Source: JALHNI01 sp044226365
GTDB taxonomy: Bacteria > Acidobacteriota > Terriglobia > Bryobacterales > Bryobacteraceae
Assembly (NCBI GenBank): GCA_044226365.1
Contig: JBGAHE010000025.1
Coordinates: 1-64,000 of the forward strand
Reading direction: 5' to 3'
DNA: 64,000 nucleotides
The notes beneath the pieces were generated by a model. It was not told the DNA's origin. It ran no database searches and was given only the letters and a program-made list of their open reading frames with translations. Positions within the stretch are counted from its first letter, which is position 1; every line of letters starts with the position of its first letter. The position numbers were made by a program, and so were the translations under genes. Below are positions 25,419-34,083 of the stretch, piece after piece.

Positions 25419-26333
25419 TTAGGCCGAAACGGCCGGAGCCAGAGCGTTCATCGCCGCGCGGATTCGCTCTTCCTGCGCCGCACTGCTGACGGGCATGGGC
25501 GGACGCGGCACGCCGCCTTCGCGTCCGAACACGCGCATGCCCGCGCGAACATTAGCCGGAAGGTTGGGAGCATCGATGGCGTTCCACAGATGCAGCAGCT
25601 TCTTATGCAGGTCCAGCGCGGTGCGATCGTCACCGGCGGCCACCGCGTCCCACAAAGCCACACAGGCTTCGGGCGCGGCACTGAGAATGGCCGCGACGGC
25701 GCCATCGGAGCCCAGCCGGAACGACGGATAAAGTAAGGCGTCGACCGCCGAGAGAATGCGGACGCGGTCGCGAATGCCAGCCTCTTCACTGAGCAGGAGC
25801 AGATCGGCCAGCGCCTTCATGTCGCTGGCGCTTTGCTTCACGCCAATGACGCCTTCCACGTCGCGCAGGATGCGGACCAGCAGGGGCGGCAGCAGGTAGG
25901 ACCACGGGACGACGTTGTAGATGATGACGGGAATGCCGGTACGGTCGGCGATCGCGCCGAAGTGGCGAACCATGGAGTCGTCGTCCGGCCGGAAGACGTA
26001 GTGCACCGGCGTCACCTGCAGCGCGGCGACGCCAAGGTCGGCGAGGGCGAGCGCGCGATCAATGGTGGATTGAGTGCTATCGGTGATGATGCCGGCGATG
26101 ACCGGCACGCGGCCTTTCACTTCCTCCACCGTCCAGCCGACAATGCGGCGAGTCTCGTCGGTAGAAAGCGTGTGGCCTTCGCCGGTGCTGCCGCAGACGG
26201 CGAGCCCATGCACGCGGGCTTGCTCCACCATGTAGCGCACCTCGGCGCGATGGGCCGCCTCGTCGATGGTGCCATCAGGGCGGAACGGGGTAACCAGGGG
26301 CGGGATGATGCCGCGAATCGATTGAGAGTTCAT
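25419..26333 (-). CDS. DapA/NanA-superfamily aldolase (dihydrodipicolinate synthase-like)
   Basis: The 304-residue TIM-barrel enzyme has the superfamily motifs: GIIPPLVTPF at the N-terminus, CGSTGEG at residues 47-53 for the pyruvate carboxylate, the catalytic tyrosine Tyr139 in VIIYNVVP, and the Schiff-base lysine Lys166 in GVIGVKQSAS. These enzymes bind pyruvate and act on an aldehyde partner: DHDPS, N-acetylneuraminate lyase, KDG aldolase and related activities. Context argues against lysine biosynthesis. The gene is translationally coupled to an IclR regulator (ATGA overlap at 26330-26333) and followed by a TonB receptor and a sialidase-like protein. A role in catabolism of a sugar acid, such as a sialic-acid-like or ketodeoxy acid, is therefore inferred. 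Substrate-specificity residues cannot be resolved from sequence alone. Confidence 0.88.
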   Translation of the reverse strand: MNSQSIRGIIPPLVTPFRPDGTIDEAAHRAEVRYMVEQARVHGLAVCGSTGEGHTLSTDETRRIVGWTVEEVKGRVPVIAGIITDSTQSTIDRALALADLGVAALQVTPVHYVFRPDDDSMVRHFGAIADRTGIPVIIYNVVPWSYLLPPLLVRILRDVEGVIGVKQSASDMKALADLLLLSEEAGIRDRVRILSAVDALLYPSFRLGSDGAVAAILSAAPEACVALWDAVAAGDDRTALDLHKKLLHLWNAIDAPNLPANVRAGMRVFGREGGVPRPPMPVSSAAQEERIRAAMNALAPAVSA

Positions 26334-27139
26334 AATTGCTCCAGAAAAGCTTGGGGACGAATGGCGCGCGCCGCCGCAGTGACCTCTTTCACCAACTCAC
26401 GCAAGGCGGCATCTTCCAGGCGGACGCGAGGTCCGGAGACGCTCACCGCGCCGATGGCGCCGCGCAGCGTATCGACAAACGGGGCGGCGACACAATGCAC
26501 GCCGGGCTCGTTTTCTTCCAGGTCCAGGGCGTAGCCGCGCTCGCGGATCAGGTTCAGTTCCGCGCGCAGCTTCGGCCAGGAGGTGGTGGTTCGATTAGTG
26601 AAGCGCGCGAGCCCTCGTTCCGCAACCGTGGCTTCGGCCTCATCCGGCGGCAAGGCGCTCAGGATGGCTTTGCCGAGACTGGTGGAATGCAGGGGCCAGC
26701 GCGTGCCGATGTCGCCGCGCGTGTGCAACTGGAAGCTCGACTCGAAGGCCGCGAGAATCAGGACCTGGCCCGTGGAGAGGACGCCGAGTTTGACGGTCTC
26801 GCGCGACGTATCGGCCAGGCGGCGCAGGATGGGGCGCGCCTGGTTCAGCATCTCCGTACTGCGCGAGAAGACGAAGCCCATCTCAATCGCCCGCGGTCCC
26901 AGACGGTAGGTACGGTCTTCGCGGTCCTGCTGCACGAGGTCAAAGGACTGCAACGTCCGCAGCAGATTGTGCGCCGTGCTCTTGGGCAGCTCAAGCTGGC
27001 GGGCGAGGTCCGAGAGCGACCAGCACGGATTGGCCAGCGAGAACGCACTGAGCAACTCGAGCGCTTTGCGCACCGAAGAGACTTCGTAGTCCCGGGTGTT
27101 CAGCTTTGCTGACCGGCTGATGGCTTTAACGGTGGCCAT
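26330..27139 (-). CDS. IclR-family transcriptional regulator
   Basis: This 269-residue regulator has an N-terminal winged helix (SSVRKALELLSAFSLANPCW, LSDLARQLELPKSTAHNLLR, LVQQDREDRTYRLGPRAIEM) and a C-terminal IclR effector domain. In the latter, LHSTSLGKAILSALP, then ERGYALDLEENEPGVHCVAA and IGAVSVSGPRVRLED are the standard family blocks. The first 20 residues are a basic leader. It leads the gene set with the dapA-like aldolase and overlaps it by 4 bp, so it most likely senses an intermediate of that pathway and controls the operon. IclR proteins can act as repressor or activator; which applies here is not decidable. The next upstream gene is 69 bp away on the same strand and unrelated. 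Confidence 0.93.
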   Translation of the reverse strand: MATVKAISRSAKLNTRDYEVSSVRKALELLSAFSLANPCWSLSDLARQLELPKSTAHNLLRTLQSFDLVQQDREDRTYRLGPRAIEMGFVFSRSTEMLNQARPILRRLADTSRETVKLGVLSTGQVLILAAFESSFQLHTRGDIGTRWPLHSTSLGKAILSALPPDEAEATVAERGLARFTNRTTTSWPKLRAELNLIRERGYALDLEENEPGVHCVAAPFVDTLRGAIGAVSVSGPRVRLEDAALRELVKEVTAAARAIRPQAFLEQL

Positions 27140-27208
27140 GGATCAATGAGAGTATTCATCGCCGCGGCCAGAAGGGTCAAGCGTCGTTCAGCAGGGCCGA
27201 ACACGATT

Positions 27209-28504
27209 CTAGCCGCGGAGATCGAGGCCGCGCATCGGACCGGTGGACGAGGCGAACTGGCTCGCTTCCACCCCCATACGCTGGATCATGCTGACGAAGA
27301 GATTGGGCAGCGGATAGTTGCGCTGAACGTCGAAGGCCAGATGCTGACCGTGCGCGAAGCCGCCGCCGGCCAGGATCACCGGCATGTTGGTGGTGGTGTG
27401 CTTATTGGCGTCGCCGAAGTTGCTGCCGTAGAGGACCTGCGTGCGGTCCAGCAGCGAGTGATCCTGCTCGCGCGCGCCTTGCAGCTGGGTGAGGAGTTCC
27501 GAGAAGAGCTGCATGTGGCGGCGATCGATGGCTTCCAGCTGTTGCAGCTTGCTTTCGTTTTTGCCGTGATGCGAAAGGTTGTGATAGCCGTCGGTGATCT
27601 TCACTTCGCCGAGGTCGATGGCCGGCGAGTTGGAGCTATCGAGGAAAAGCGTGATGAGGCGCGTCGAGTCGCTTTCAAAGGCGAGCTTGGCCATGTCGTA
27701 CATCAGGGCGGTCTTCTCCATGTAGGAGCGCATCTCGGGCGGATCGGTGGGGGCGGGCCGCGTCGTCTTCGGCTTTGGGCGGCGCTCCCATTCGCGCGCC
27801 AGGACAAGCCGCCGTTCGAGCTCGCGCACGCCGGTGATGTACTGATCCAACCGTTCGCGATCGCGAGGGCCCAAATCGCGCTCGAGCCCCCGGGCATGCA
27901 CCGCGACGGAGTCCATGATGCTTTGGCCCAGCTTCAAACGGGCGATCTGCTTTTCGATCTCGTCGGCCGAGCCTTGCAGAAAGAGTTTGCGATAGACGGC
28001 GGCGGCGCTCTCCTCGCTCGGAATCATCACGCCGGAGCCGGTGAACGACAGGCTGCGTTGGCCGCGATTGACGTTGACGCCCAAAGTGAGCGACGGGAAC
28101 CGCGTGAGAACGCCGATGTGGTCGGCCAGGTATTGATCCAGCGAGATCGAGTTGCGGAAGCCGCCGTTACCGGGGTGCGGCGCCGCGGTGAGGAAGCAGA
28201 CTTCCGAGGAGTGGCTGCCATCCACGTCGGGATGCGACACGCCGCTGAAGACGGTGAACTGCTGCCGATGAGCGGCAAGCAATTCGAGATACGGCGAGGG
28301 CTGATAGCTGGCCCCGGCTTGTTGCGGAAAGAACTTGTCGGTCAGGAAGCCCAGGTTGTTGCAGACGGCGAACAACCGGCGCGGCGGCGGCGCGTCCGCG
28401 GCGAGCGCGGGCTGCATGGCATCGAGCAACGGTAAAGCCAGCGCCGCGCCGGCTCCGCGCAGAAAGCGGCGGCGAGGGAGTTGCTTGCGAGTGATGAAGT
28501 TCAT
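27209..28504 (-). CDS. DUF1552 exported protein, Tat signal
   Basis: The 431-residue protein begins MNFITRKQLPRRRFLRGAGA, a clear twin-arginine signal (RRRFLRG), then a hydrophobic stretch ending near Ala37. The mature part is the DUF1552 domain: RLFAVCNNLGFLTDKFFPQQ, then FTVFSGVSHPDVDGSHSSEV, SISLDQYLADHIGVLTRFPS, and the late block ITLFLDSSNSPAIDLGEVKI with a histidine cluster GYHNLSHHG. The architecture recalls the DUF1501/sulfatase-like alkaline phosphatase superfamily fold. Its biochemical function is undefined. It is consistently encoded next to DUF1592-type heme proteins in Planctomycetes, Verrucomicrobia and Acidobacteria; here it follows the DUF1592 gene by 10 bp on the same strand, forming a two-gene operon. 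Confidence 0.88.
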   Translation of the reverse strand: MNFITRKQLPRRRFLRGAGAALALPLLDAMQPALAADAPPPRRLFAVCNNLGFLTDKFFPQQAGASYQPSPYLELLAAHRQQFTVFSGVSHPDVDGSHSSEVCFLTAAPHPGNGGFRNSISLDQYLADHIGVLTRFPSLTLGVNVNRGQRSLSFTGSGVMIPSEESAAAVYRKLFLQGSADEIEKQIARLKLGQSIMDSVAVHARGLERDLGPRDRERLDQYITGVRELERRLVLAREWERRPKPKTTRPAPTDPPEMRSYMEKTALMYDMAKLAFESDSTRLITLFLDSSNSPAIDLGEVKITDGYHNLSHHGKNESKLQQLEAIDRRHMQLFSELLTQLQGAREQDHSLLDRTQVLYGSNFGDANKHTTTNMPVILAGGGFAHGQHLAFDVQRNYPLPNLFVSMIQRMGVEASQFASSTGPMRGLDLRG

Positions 28505-28514
28505 GCGATGGCCT

Positions 28515-31031
28515 CTATTTACTCAGGAATAATGGGCTCTGGACGATTTGCTCCACCAGTGACGCGACGCCATAGCGCGGCCCCGCGGCTTGCAGCAGAC
28601 GTTCAACTTCTTCGCGTTCGGCAAAGCCGGGGGCGGTGCCGGTGGCGTAGGTCATCAGCTGCGTGAGCAGGTTGCGGGCGAGATTGCGCTCGTCGCGCAG
28701 CAGGACTTGCTTAAAGTCGCGCACGTTGGCAAAGCTCTGGCCATGCAGCTGGCCGCTGGCATCCACCGGCGGGCCCAGGCGATAGGTGAAGCGATGGCCA
28801 TTCTTGCCGAACCCGCCCACCGGGTCGCCTTGTTCGAGCGAACGGTAACGTGGACGGAAGGCGCCCACGACGTCGAAGCTCTCGAGTGCGAAGCCGGGCG
28901 GGTCAATCTTCTGATGGCAACTGGCGCACGCGGCAACGGAGCGATGTTTGTCGAGTTGCTGACGAATCGTCGTGGCACCGCGCGTATCCGGCTCCACGGC
29001 CGGCACGCCGGGCGGCGGAGGCGGCGGCGGTTCGCCCAGAATGCGCTCCATCACCCAGGCGCCGCGCAGCACGGGCGACGTGGTGGTGCCATTGGCCGTG
29101 ATGGTGAGAATGCTGGCCTGCGTCAGCAAGCCGCCGCGGACGCTATCGGCCGGCAGGTTGACCAGGCGGAGGTCGCTGCCGGCCACCGGCGGCAGACCGT
29201 AGTGTCGCGCCAGGTGCGAATTCAGCATCGCGAAGCGCGCCTCGACCAGCGTGGCGGCCGGCAGATTGCGGCGCAGTAGGTGGTCGAAGAAGAGCTGCGT
29301 TTCGGTGCGGGCGGACTCGTTGAGCAAATCGTCCAGGTAATACTCGGGATAGAGCGTTTGGTCCGGCGTGGTGTCGCCCAGACGGCGCAAATCCAGCCAA
29401 TAGTCGAGGAAGGCGTTGACGAACTGCCGCGAGCGGGGATCCGCCAGCAGCCGGCGAGTTTGCCGCAGCACGGTGGCTGGCTGTCGCAAAGCATCCCGCG
29501 CAGCCAGCGTGCGCAGCTCATCGTCCGGGGGCGCGTTCCACAGGAAGTACGCCAGGCGGTTGGCGACAGCCCAGGAGTTGAGCGGACCCGGCCGCTCTTC
29601 GAGATACAGGAAGCCAGGCGAACACAGCACCGCCGTGTAGCCGGCCACGAGCGCTTCAGAAAACGCCTGCGGACCTCCGGCCGCCAGCCGATCCCGGGCG
29701 ATGGCCACATAGGGAGCGAGTTCGCCCTCGCGCACCGGGCGGCGATAGGCCCGCGCGGCAAAGGATCGCACCAGCCGCTCGAGATCCGCGGCATTGCCGG
29801 CTGGCTGCGGTAAGGAGCCATAGAGCCGTTGACTGACGGCGCGCGCGGCGGGCGTCGCAAGCGGCCCTACCACCTCCATCCAGCGATAGGCCACACCAGG
29901 CATGCCGTCTGCGGTGGCGTCGGGGCTCGCGATAAAGCCGGGCCGGGAGCGGAACAGGCGCGAGGCGTCGGGTAGAATCTGTTCGCCGGCGAGCAGATGC
30001 ACGGTGAGTTCATGGAAGCCGGGCTCGGGCGAGACGTCGAAGGTGCCCAGCAGGCGTCGCTCGCGCGCCTGATTTTGCGCGTAGATGGTGACGGGCTCGG
30101 TGGTGCGACCGCGCGAGGTGTGGTCACGATCCGGCCGCCAGGACATTTCCTTGCCGCCGGGAGCCTTCACCCAATGCGTGTGAATCCACAAGGAGAAGGC
30201 GTTGAAGCGCAGCTTGTACACGCCACCTGCGGGAGCAGTGAAGCCGTCGAAGTGCATCTCGTTGCCGATGTATGTGCTGGCTGGCGTGGCGTAGCCTTCG
30301 AGATCGCGCACCGCGGGATTGGCCGGGCCCACGGTGATGGGCGCCTTGAGTGCGATCACCTCGGGCTGCGCCTCAAAGCCCAAGATCGGGATCGTCGCCC
30401 GCTCCGGATGACTGTTGAAGGGCGAATACTTCATCCGGTTGACGAGTCGTTTCTGGTCGCGCGCATAGTGCCGGCTAGTCGCCGGCGCCACCGGAGCCGC
30501 CGCCATCACGTCGCGCAACGCCTGTTCAGCAACCTCCATATAGCGCGACATCTGCACATGAGAGACGTCGAGCCCCTGGCCGCTCTTGTTGAAGCGATGC
30601 ACGATGCCGTCTTCCGGCACGGAGTCCTTGAGTTGCAGCCACGGCGCCGAAAGCAGGTCACGCAGCGTGTTCTCGTACTCATACCGGTTCAGACGCCGAA
30701 GCACGGCGCGGCCTTGTGCCGCCGTCTGGCGGCGGCTTTGCGCGGTGAGTTCCGCACTGAGTGCGGCGAGGAACGGCTGGCGGTTGAAGTTCAGGGAAGC
30801 GGGAGGCATACGCCCGGCGCGGACAGCGTCGTAGACGCGCACCCACTGGTTGTAACGATGCACGTCGCCGAGTTCGAAAGAGAGCGCCGTGAAGTCGAAA
30901 CCACCGGGAGCATGGGCGCCGCGATGACACGTGGCGCATTGCTGTTTCAGCGCCGTATCGATCGCCGCCGGCGCGGCGGCGTGACCGTACAGAGCGAAGG
31001 CGAACGGAGCGAGCAGTCGGGCGGCGTTCAT
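28515..31031 (-). CDS. DUF1592/PSD1-type exported multidomain c-heme protein
   Basis: This 838-residue protein has a signal peptide (about residues 1-20). The first c-type heme motif, CATCHRG (Cys32, Cys35, His36), starts the DUF1587 region. The central part carries DUF1595/DUF1592-like blocks (RRLNRYEYENTLRDLLSAPW, RLAYFLWNAPPDDELRTLAA, QFVNAFLDYWLDLRRLGDTT). The DUF1588 region contains VRGGLLTQASILTITANGTT and a second motif, CASCHQKIDPPGFALESFD (Cys702, Cys705, His706). DUF1585 follows at the C-terminus (MTYATGTAPGFAEREEVERLL). The array is the standard one for this family, exported to the periplasm. The function is not established; a redox or carbohydrate-processing role is often guessed from its heme and carbohydrate-binding-like middle. 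Its partner DUF1552 gene is downstream by 10 bp, and a membrane winged-helix regulator is divergent 58 bp away. Confidence 0.9.
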   Translation of the reverse strand: MNAARLLAPFAFALYGHAAAPAAIDTALKQQCATCHRGAHAPGGFDFTALSFELGDVHRYNQWVRVYDAVRAGRMPPASLNFNRQPFLAALSAELTAQSRRQTAAQGRAVLRRLNRYEYENTLRDLLSAPWLQLKDSVPEDGIVHRFNKSGQGLDVSHVQMSRYMEVAEQALRDVMAAAPVAPATSRHYARDQKRLVNRMKYSPFNSHPERATIPILGFEAQPEVIALKAPITVGPANPAVRDLEGYATPASTYIGNEMHFDGFTAPAGGVYKLRFNAFSLWIHTHWVKAPGGKEMSWRPDRDHTSRGRTTEPVTIYAQNQARERRLLGTFDVSPEPGFHELTVHLLAGEQILPDASRLFRSRPGFIASPDATADGMPGVAYRWMEVVGPLATPAARAVSQRLYGSLPQPAGNAADLERLVRSFAARAYRRPVREGELAPYVAIARDRLAAGGPQAFSEALVAGYTAVLCSPGFLYLEERPGPLNSWAVANRLAYFLWNAPPDDELRTLAARDALRQPATVLRQTRRLLADPRSRQFVNAFLDYWLDLRRLGDTTPDQTLYPEYYLDDLLNESARTETQLFFDHLLRRNLPAATLVEARFAMLNSHLARHYGLPPVAGSDLRLVNLPADSVRGGLLTQASILTITANGTTTSPVLRGAWVMERILGEPPPPPPPGVPAVEPDTRGATTIRQQLDKHRSVAACASCHQKIDPPGFALESFDVVGAFRPRYRSLEQGDPVGGFGKNGHRFTYRLGPPVDASGQLHGQSFANVRDFKQVLLRDERNLARNLLTQLMTYATGTAPGFAEREEVERLLQAAGPRYGVASLVEQIVQSPLFLSK

Positions 31032-31089
31032 GGCACGAGGTTCGCCCTCAGTTTATCTCGCGGGGAGTGGGCTAGAATCAGAGGCGTTT

Positions 31090-32289
31090 GTGACTCGGTC
31101 CGCCATTCCTGAGCTTGAAGTACAGTCTGCGCTTGATCGCGTAGCGGGGAGCGCTTCGTTCCGCAAGGCGCCGGTGCTGCATGATCTGCTCCTTTACCTC
31201 TGGCGCAATCGCGGCGCCGTCGTCTCCGAGTATGCGATCGGCACCGAAGTGCTGGGCCGCAAGACGGACTTCGACCCCAAGACCGATTCAGCCGTCCGCG
31301 TGCACATCTCGCGCCTGCGCACCCGTCTGAAGGAGTATTACGAATCGCCCGTCGGCGAGTTGGAAGTCGTGCGGCTACAGATTCCCGCCGGGGAATACCG
31401 GCTCGACTATCAGGTCGTGACGGCGGAACCGGCAGTTGCTGAGCCACCGCAATCGTCGCGGCGATGGTGGATCGCCTGTGCGGCGTTGGGCGCGCTCTCC
31501 GCGGGTCTCGCCTATGACAATCACCGGTTGCGGTCCCAGGCCGGCGCCGACGTCCCACCCATCGATCGCTTCTGGCAACCGATGGTCACCAAGGGCAAGC
31601 CGGTGGCCATCATCGTGCCCGCGCCGCTCTTCTTTCGCTGGGAGAATTCGCCGCTGGTGGTCCGCGACTTCCGCGTCAACCGGCCGGACGACGGCAAGCT
31701 GTCCGAACAACTGGAGAAGCTCTTCCAGCTCTACGGTAAGCCGGAGACCAGTCATCTTTATACGGTGGCGTCGGATACGGTGGCGGCTTCGGCCGTGTCC
31801 CGGTATCTGGAGGATCGCGGCGTACCGGCCAAAGTGCTCGACACTCCGGCCGCCACCATGGACATGCTGGACTCGCAGGATGCCATCGTTTTTCTGGGCC
31901 CCGGCTCCAGCCATCAGGTGCCCAACGTGATGGACCGGCTGGGTTACGCCTTTGACCGTTCGCCCACCGGCACCGCCCGCGGCTTTGCCGACACCAAGTC
32001 CGGCAAGCTGTATCCCACCCAGGTCCATTCGCCGCTGCGGACCACCGGGCACGGCGTGATCGCGATGTTGCCGGGCAAAGCGCCTCACACGCGGCTCCTG
32101 GTGGTGGCTTCCGCCTTTAACCCCGCGCTCGCCACGTTGCTCACCAGCCAGACAGAATTGGGCGTGCTGCGGACGTTTCTGGATCAGCGGCAGGCTGGCG
32201 AGTCGTTCGAGGCGATCATCCAATACGAAGTGAGCGCCGATCGTGTGCTCGATGCGAAGCCTGTGGACGCTCGCGCACTAAGCCGTTGA
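31090..32289 (+). CDS. Membrane-anchored winged-helix regulator with periplasmic domain (copy 1)
   Basis: The 399-residue protein has a DNA-binding winged helix at about residues 9-110. Its core YAIGTEVLGRKTDFDPKTDS, then AVRVHISRLRTRLKEYYE, is the OmpR/CadC-like type common in Acidobacteria. One membrane helix follows (about 126-142, WWIACAALGALSAGLAYD). A periplasmic domain of about 250 residues then starts IDRFWQPMVTKGKPVAIIVP and ends in an EAIIQYEVSADR strand. The start is a GTG at 31090, 5 bp after AGAGGCG. The domain has no name I recognise, but it is shared with the second copy at 35451. It is divergent from the DUF1592 gene by 58 bp and 86 bp upstream of the DUF1549 gene, so it may control both. 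Regulation by an extracytoplasmic signal is inferred. Confidence 0.75.
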   Translation: MTRSAIPELEVQSALDRVAGSASFRKAPVLHDLLLYLWRNRGAVVSEYAIGTEVLGRKTDFDPKTDSAVRVHISRLRTRLKEYYESPVGELEVVRLQIPAGEYRLDYQVVTAEPAVAEPPQSSRRWWIACAALGALSAGLAYDNHRLRSQAGADVPPIDRFWQPMVTKGKPVAIIVPAPLFFRWENSPLVVRDFRVNRPDDGKLSEQLEKLFQLYGKPETSHLYTVASDTVAASAVSRYLEDRGVPAKVLDTPAATMDMLDSQDAIVFLGPGSSHQVPNVMDRLGYAFDRSPTGTARGFADTKSGKLYPTQVHSPLRTTGHGVIAMLPGKAPHTRLLVVASAFNPALATLLTSQTELGVLRTFLDQRQAGESFEAIIQYEVSADRVLDAKPVDARALSR

Positions 32290-32375
32290 TTCCGCTACGC
32301 TACACCAACGTTAAACGCGCTTATAAACTGCTTTGCACTTGGCGTCACAACCGGCCCCGTGGCTGAATACGCAAA

Positions 32376-34082
32376 GTGACGACCGCGCTGTCCACACTCC
32401 TCAGCCTGGCTTGCCTGTCATCTCTCGCAGCTGCCGACGACAACCTGATCGACCGTTGGATTGAGGCAAAGGCCAAGGCCGACCGCGTGCCCCTGGCTGC
32501 CGTCGCCTCGGACGCCGAGTTTCTGCGCCGCCTCTCGCTCGACCTCACCGGCAAACTGCCGGACGTGAAGACCGCTCGCGAGTTCCTGAAGAACGACGAT
32601 CCGCAGAAACGCGCAAAACTGATCGACTCGCTCTTCCCGCCCCTGCCCGTCACCGGCATGCGCTCCGTCAGCCAAGCGCCCTTCCTCGACCGCTGGACCT
32701 ATTTCTTCAGCGACCTCTTCCGCAACGGGCAGTTGCTCGAAGAGGGCATCAACACCCAATACGACTACATCTACAAGACCCTCACGCTGAACCTGCCCTA
32801 CGACGAGTTCGTCCGGGACCTGATCACCGCCACCGCCGTCTCCACCTGGAGCGACGGCGCCGCCAACTTCATTGCCCGCAGTCATGTCTTCGAAGGCGAC
32901 GGCTACATGATGAACCACGAGGACACCGCCGACGAGATCGCCATCAACACCACGAAGCTCTTCCTGGGCGTGAACGCCGAGTGCATCTCCTGTCATGACG
33001 GCGCCCATCATCTGGAGAAGGTGAACCTGTGGCTGAGCCAACGGCAGCGGGCCGAACTGTGGCGTCAGGCCAGCTTCTTTGGCAAAACGTACATTGCGCC
33101 CGTGTTTGGCCGGTCGCCGCAGTTCATGGTGAAGGACACGGCCCAGGGCTACAGCCTCACCACGCGCAGTTCACTGCGTCCGCCGCGGAACCCGAAGGCG
33201 GACGTGACGCCGACCTTTCTGCTGGGGGGCGGCAGGATCGAGCCGGGCGAGCGGCCGCGCGAGGCCTACGCGCGCCTGATCACCAGCCATCCGCAGTTCG
33301 CCCGGGCAACCGTGAATCTGTTCTGGGCCGAGTTGATGGGGCAAGGCATCGTCGATGGGCCCTTCGACTTTGACCTGGCGCGGCAGGACCCCAGGAATCC
33401 GCCGCCCGCGCCCTGGACGGTGCAGCCCTCGCATCCCGAACTGCTGGACGCCCTCGCCGAGGACTTCCGCACGCACGGCCACGACCTCCGCCGCCTGATG
33501 CGGCTCATCGTCAGTTCGCGAGCCTATCAGCGCGCCATCGCCGCGCCGGCCGGGTGGAAGCCCACACAGGAGAGCTATTTCTCCCGCCGGCTCACGCGAC
33601 GCCTCTCCGCCGAACAAACCTTCGACGCCATCGCGCAGCTCACTGGCGTGCCGGCCAGCTTCAACGTGACGTATTCGAACAAGAAAGCCGCCGCCGTGAT
33701 GCAGACGCGTTCGCCGCAGGACATCGACAAGAGCGACCCCAAGCTCTATCGCGCACTGCAGGCCTTTGGCCAATGCGACCGCTACGCCATCGAGGCCAAT
33801 CGCAAGCCGTCGATGGTGCAGGCGGCCATCCTGATGAACGACCAGTTGATTCGAGAACGACTGAAGATTCAGAAGGGCAGCCGCCTGGAGGCGCTGATGC
33901 GCGGCGACAATCCGGCCGCCAACGACGCAATCGTGGAAGAGCTTTACCTCGCGGCGCTCTCGCGTCCGCCTTCGGTGAGCGAACGCGCCTCCGCCGTCGA
34001 ACTGCTGCGCGAGCAGCGCGAACAAGGCGCCGAAGACCTGCTGTGGGTGCTGGTGAATCGCCTGGACTTCCTTTTCTACTGA
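32376..34082 (+). CDS. DUF1549/DUF1553 exported c-heme protein
   Basis: This 568-residue protein begins at a GTG with a short signal peptide ending SLAAA. DUF1549 follows (DNLIDRWIEAKAKADRVPLA, DAEFLRRLSLDLTGKLPD). A heme-binding motif CISCHDGAHHLEKV has Cys203, Cys206 and His207. Downstream DUF1553 blocks are FARATVNLFWAELMGQGIVD, HPELLDALAEDFRTHGHDLR and RLMRLIVSSRAYQ. The C-terminus has FLFY just before the stop. The architecture is that of the Planctomycetes/Acidobacteria DUF1549 family, which is almost always paired with DUF1501. Here the DUF1501 gene starts 1 bp after its stop, so the two are translationally linked. The enzymatic role is unknown. Confidence 0.88.
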   Translation: MTTALSTLLSLACLSSLAAADDNLIDRWIEAKAKADRVPLAAVASDAEFLRRLSLDLTGKLPDVKTAREFLKNDDPQKRAKLIDSLFPPLPVTGMRSVSQAPFLDRWTYFFSDLFRNGQLLEEGINTQYDYIYKTLTLNLPYDEFVRDLITATAVSTWSDGAANFIARSHVFEGDGYMMNHEDTADEIAINTTKLFLGVNAECISCHDGAHHLEKVNLWLSQRQRAELWRQASFFGKTYIAPVFGRSPQFMVKDTAQGYSLTTRSSLRPPRNPKADVTPTFLLGGGRIEPGERPREAYARLITSHPQFARATVNLFWAELMGQGIVDGPFDFDLARQDPRNPPPAPWTVQPSHPELLDALAEDFRTHGHDLRRLMRLIVSSRAYQRAIAAPAGWKPTQESYFSRRLTRRLSAEQTFDAIAQLTGVPASFNVTYSNKKAAAVMQTRSPQDIDKSDPKLYRALQAFGQCDRYAIEANRKPSMVQAAILMNDQLIRERLKIQKGSRLEALMRGDNPAANDAIVEELYLAALSRPPSVSERASAVELLREQREQGAEDLLWVLVNRLDFLFY

Positions 34083-34083
34083 C

